Origin: Natrinema salifodinae
GTDB lineage: Archaea > Halobacteriota > Halobacteria > Halobacteriales > Natrialbaceae
Direction of reading: 5' to 3'
NCBI RefSeq assembly: GCF_900110455.1
Contig: NZ_FOIS01000003.1
Location: 575,491 to 639,490, forward strand
Length of the DNA: 64,000 bases
In this document: piece after piece, positions 62,818 to 64,000 of the stretch
Position numbering within the stretch: the first letter of the stretch is position 1
Layout of the letters: the number at the start of each line of letters is the position of its first letter
The notes under the pieces: generated by a model
Databases searched by the model: none
Seen by the model: only the letters and a program-made list of their open reading frames with translations
Told to the model about the DNA's origin: nothing
Position numbers and translations under genes: made by a program

Positions 62818-62870
62818 CGACCGGGCGTACGTCGCGGAAGACAATCGGTGTTTCCCTCTGCTCCGATCGG

Positions 62871-63149
62871 TCATTTCCGATACCGTTGGATCCCGAACCG
62901 ACCGTAATCGCCGTACGCGAGCTCGAGCGAGCCGATCCACCAGTTCCACCGCTCCGGCGGCGTTCCCGCGGGCGCGTCTGACAACTCGTCGATAACGACG
63001 TCGGTCGTCAGCGTCGCCCCCACGTCGGCCTCGTACTGCCCGGCGTCCGCGAGGTCGACCGCCTGGCGAACCACGACGCGCGCCTGGCCTGGCGTCCCGC
63101 CGAACTCGTCGCGCAGGCGAGCCTCGAGTCGCTCCGGATCGATGAACAC
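62871..63149 (-). CDS. uncharacterised protein
   Basis: 92 residues from a GTG start, beginning FIDPERLEARLRDEFGGTPG. Acidic, with Trp-rich WNWWIGSLELAYGDYG near the end. The upstream frame in the same phase (to 63350) codes Arg/Ser-rich sequence and is not taken. It lies 53 bp upstream of the small membrane gene on the same strand, so the two may form a transcription unit. Unknown function. Confidence 0.6.
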   Translation of the reverse strand: MFIDPERLEARLRDEFGGTPGQARVVVRQAVDLADAGQYEADVGATLTTDVVIDELSDAPAGTPPERWNWWIGSLELAYGDYGRFGIQRYRK

Positions 63150-63225
63150 GAGCGGTCGTAGGACACGAACGTACTTGACTGTTCGAGCGGGCCGACTGCT
63201 CGCGGGACGAAGATCCCCCGCTGTC

Positions 63226-63250
63226 CAAAAGAGCGCTCTACGCTCTTTTG
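63226..63250. repeat. perfect 10-bp inverted repeat in a divergent intergenic region
   Basis: CAAAAGAGCG, a 5-nt spacer CTCTA, then CGCTCTTTTG. Located between the gene starting at 63149 (-) and rps6e (+), it is a candidate operator rather than a terminator. A related TTCTTTTGA lies at 63312-63320, about 28 bp before the rps6e start. Confidence 0.55.
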
Positions 63251-63343
63251 AAGATTTGTCGAGGGTGCGGCCCAGCCGCGGCCGGATAGCGAACGTTCGG
63301 TTGGATCGATGTTCTTTTGAGCGACCGCCGTCTTCCGTCGGGC

Positions 63344-63739
63344 ATGGCAAGTTTCACTGTCGTCGTCGGCGACCCCGACTCCGGGTCGTCCTACCAGCTC
63401 GAGGCGGAGGAACAGGACGCGAACCGATTCGTCGGCAAGTCGATCGGCGAAGAAGTCGACGGTAGCGCAGTCGGACTCGACGGCTACACGCTCACGATCA
63501 CCGGCGGCTCCGACGAGGCCGGGCGCCCGCTCAACGAGGAGGTCGCGGGCCCGAACCTCAAGGAAGTCCTGATGGAAGGCCGCCAGACCGGCTACAAGCC
63601 GTCCCGTGACGGCGAGCGCCGCCGGGTCACCGTCCGCGGCCGCGAGGTCTCCGACGCCGTCGCACAGATCAACGCCTCGATCGTCGACCGCGGCAGCGCA
63701 GACGTCGACGAACTCCTCGGCGGCGAGGACGACGAGTAA
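63344..63739 (+). CDS. rps6e: ribosomal protein S6e
   Basis: 131 residues of the archaeal/eukaryotic small-subunit protein eS6: [93 protein letters not shown]. The acidic C-terminal extension is as in haloarchaeal homologues. ATG at 63344 is preferred over one at 63317. A TTCTTTTGA promoter-like element lies 28 bp upstream. Confidence 0.93.
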   Translation: MASFTVVVGDPDSGSSYQLEAEEQDANRFVGKSIGEEVDGSAVGLDGYTLTITGGSDEAGRPLNEEVAGPNLKEVLMEGRQTGYKPSRDGERRRVTVRGREVSDAVAQINASIVDRGSADVDELLGGEDDE

Positions 63740-63776
63740 CTCGTCGACTTCCCGTCCCGCACCTTATCGTTCTTCA

Positions 63777-64000
63777 ATGGCAGACAGAATTGCGAGCGAT
63801 CACCCATCAGTCCAGACGGTCCGGTCGTCCTGTACGGAGACCGCGACCGGCGTCAAACTCGAGATTCCGGCCGACGACCGCGACGCGTTTCCGACCGACG
63901 AGGTCGTCCGCGTCGTCCTCGACGGCGACGAACTGTTCGCGCGGATCGACCGGGCACTGACCGGCGACGATCTGGCGATCCCCGGCGTCTACGAGACGCC
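63777..64000 (+). CDS. uncharacterised haloarchaeal protein (3' truncated by window edge)
   Basis: Starts MADRIASDHPSVQTVRSSCT and runs off the window after 74 codons. The visible part is acidic, with ATGVKLEIPADDRDAFPTDEVVRVVLDGDELFARIDRAL, consistent with a small beta-rich protein. It follows rps6e by 37 bp and may be in the same operon. Function unknown. Confidence 0.65.
   Translation, partial: MADRIASDHPSVQTVRSSCTETATGVKLEIPADDRDAFPTDEVVRVVLDGDELFARIDRALTGDDLAIPGVYET

Noticed and set aside
63226-63250. Inverted repeat read as a terminator
   Set aside because: It lies between divergently transcribed genes, so no transcript is expected to end there; a regulatory site is more likely.

Overview
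This window comes from a halophilic archaeon (class Halobacteria). GC content is very high, predicted proteins are strongly acidic, many genes look leaderless with a TATA-like box about 28-31 bp before the start codon, and there are archaeal markers: sn-glycerol-1-phosphate dehydrogenase, ribosomal protein S6e, an Orc1/Cdc6 initiator, a HalOD1 protein and a PhiH1-repressor-like regulator. The genus cannot be settled from the sequence alone. Both ends cut genes (egsA at the left, a small uncharacterised CDS at the right).

Layout. 0-11 kb: egsA, a two-gene ABC-2 exporter, an S9 peptidase, an Asp/Glu-rich surface-type protein, a glycosyltransferase, then yqeC followed by an aldehyde:ferredoxin-oxidoreductase-like gene that has lost its [4Fe-4S] ligands. 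11-20 kb: a formate dehydrogenase region. A Tat-exported, Cys-type molybdopterin subunit, a four-cluster ferredoxin subunit, a small two-helix protein and a cytochrome b anchor lie on the + strand; a TorD-like chaperone and an HdrA/MvhD-like fused iron-sulfur protein are transcribed divergently. 20-24.4 kb: orphan trpB and orphan nuoCD. 24.5-27.2 kb: an atypical accessory island with a DUF4157 zincin-like protein, a translationally coupled partner gene, and downstream two decayed fragments that repeat parts of both genes. I consider this the best candidate for an undescribed (toxin or eCIS-like) module.

27.5-45 kb: housekeeping and membrane genes: PAP2 phosphatase, a sulfatase-fold enzyme with a Thr nucleophile position, a frameshifted gene, a membrane-tethered beta-propeller, GNAT, a P1B-type ATPase whose CPx motif reads SPW, MFS, a lipase-maturation-factor-like protein next to a DCC thioredoxin-like protein, a Tat lipoprotein solute-binding protein without partners, and a PD-(D/E)XK protein. 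45-50 kb: a replication-initiation and defence-flavoured segment: PhiH1-like repressor, an SRA-HNH (modification-dependent-restriction-like) nuclease, and Orc1/Cdc6 flanked on both sides by six copies of a 23-bp ORB-like repeat, followed by tRNA-Arg(CCG).

50-64 kb: core metabolism and envelope genes: 6-phosphogluconate dehydrogenase, CopD-like protein, dUTPase/dCTP-deaminase family, aconitase, luciferase-like oxidoreductase, a cation/proton antiporter with two UspA domains, a beta-CASP nuclease, SHOCT and other small membrane proteins, and rps6e. No insertion sequence, CRISPR array or rRNA gene was seen.
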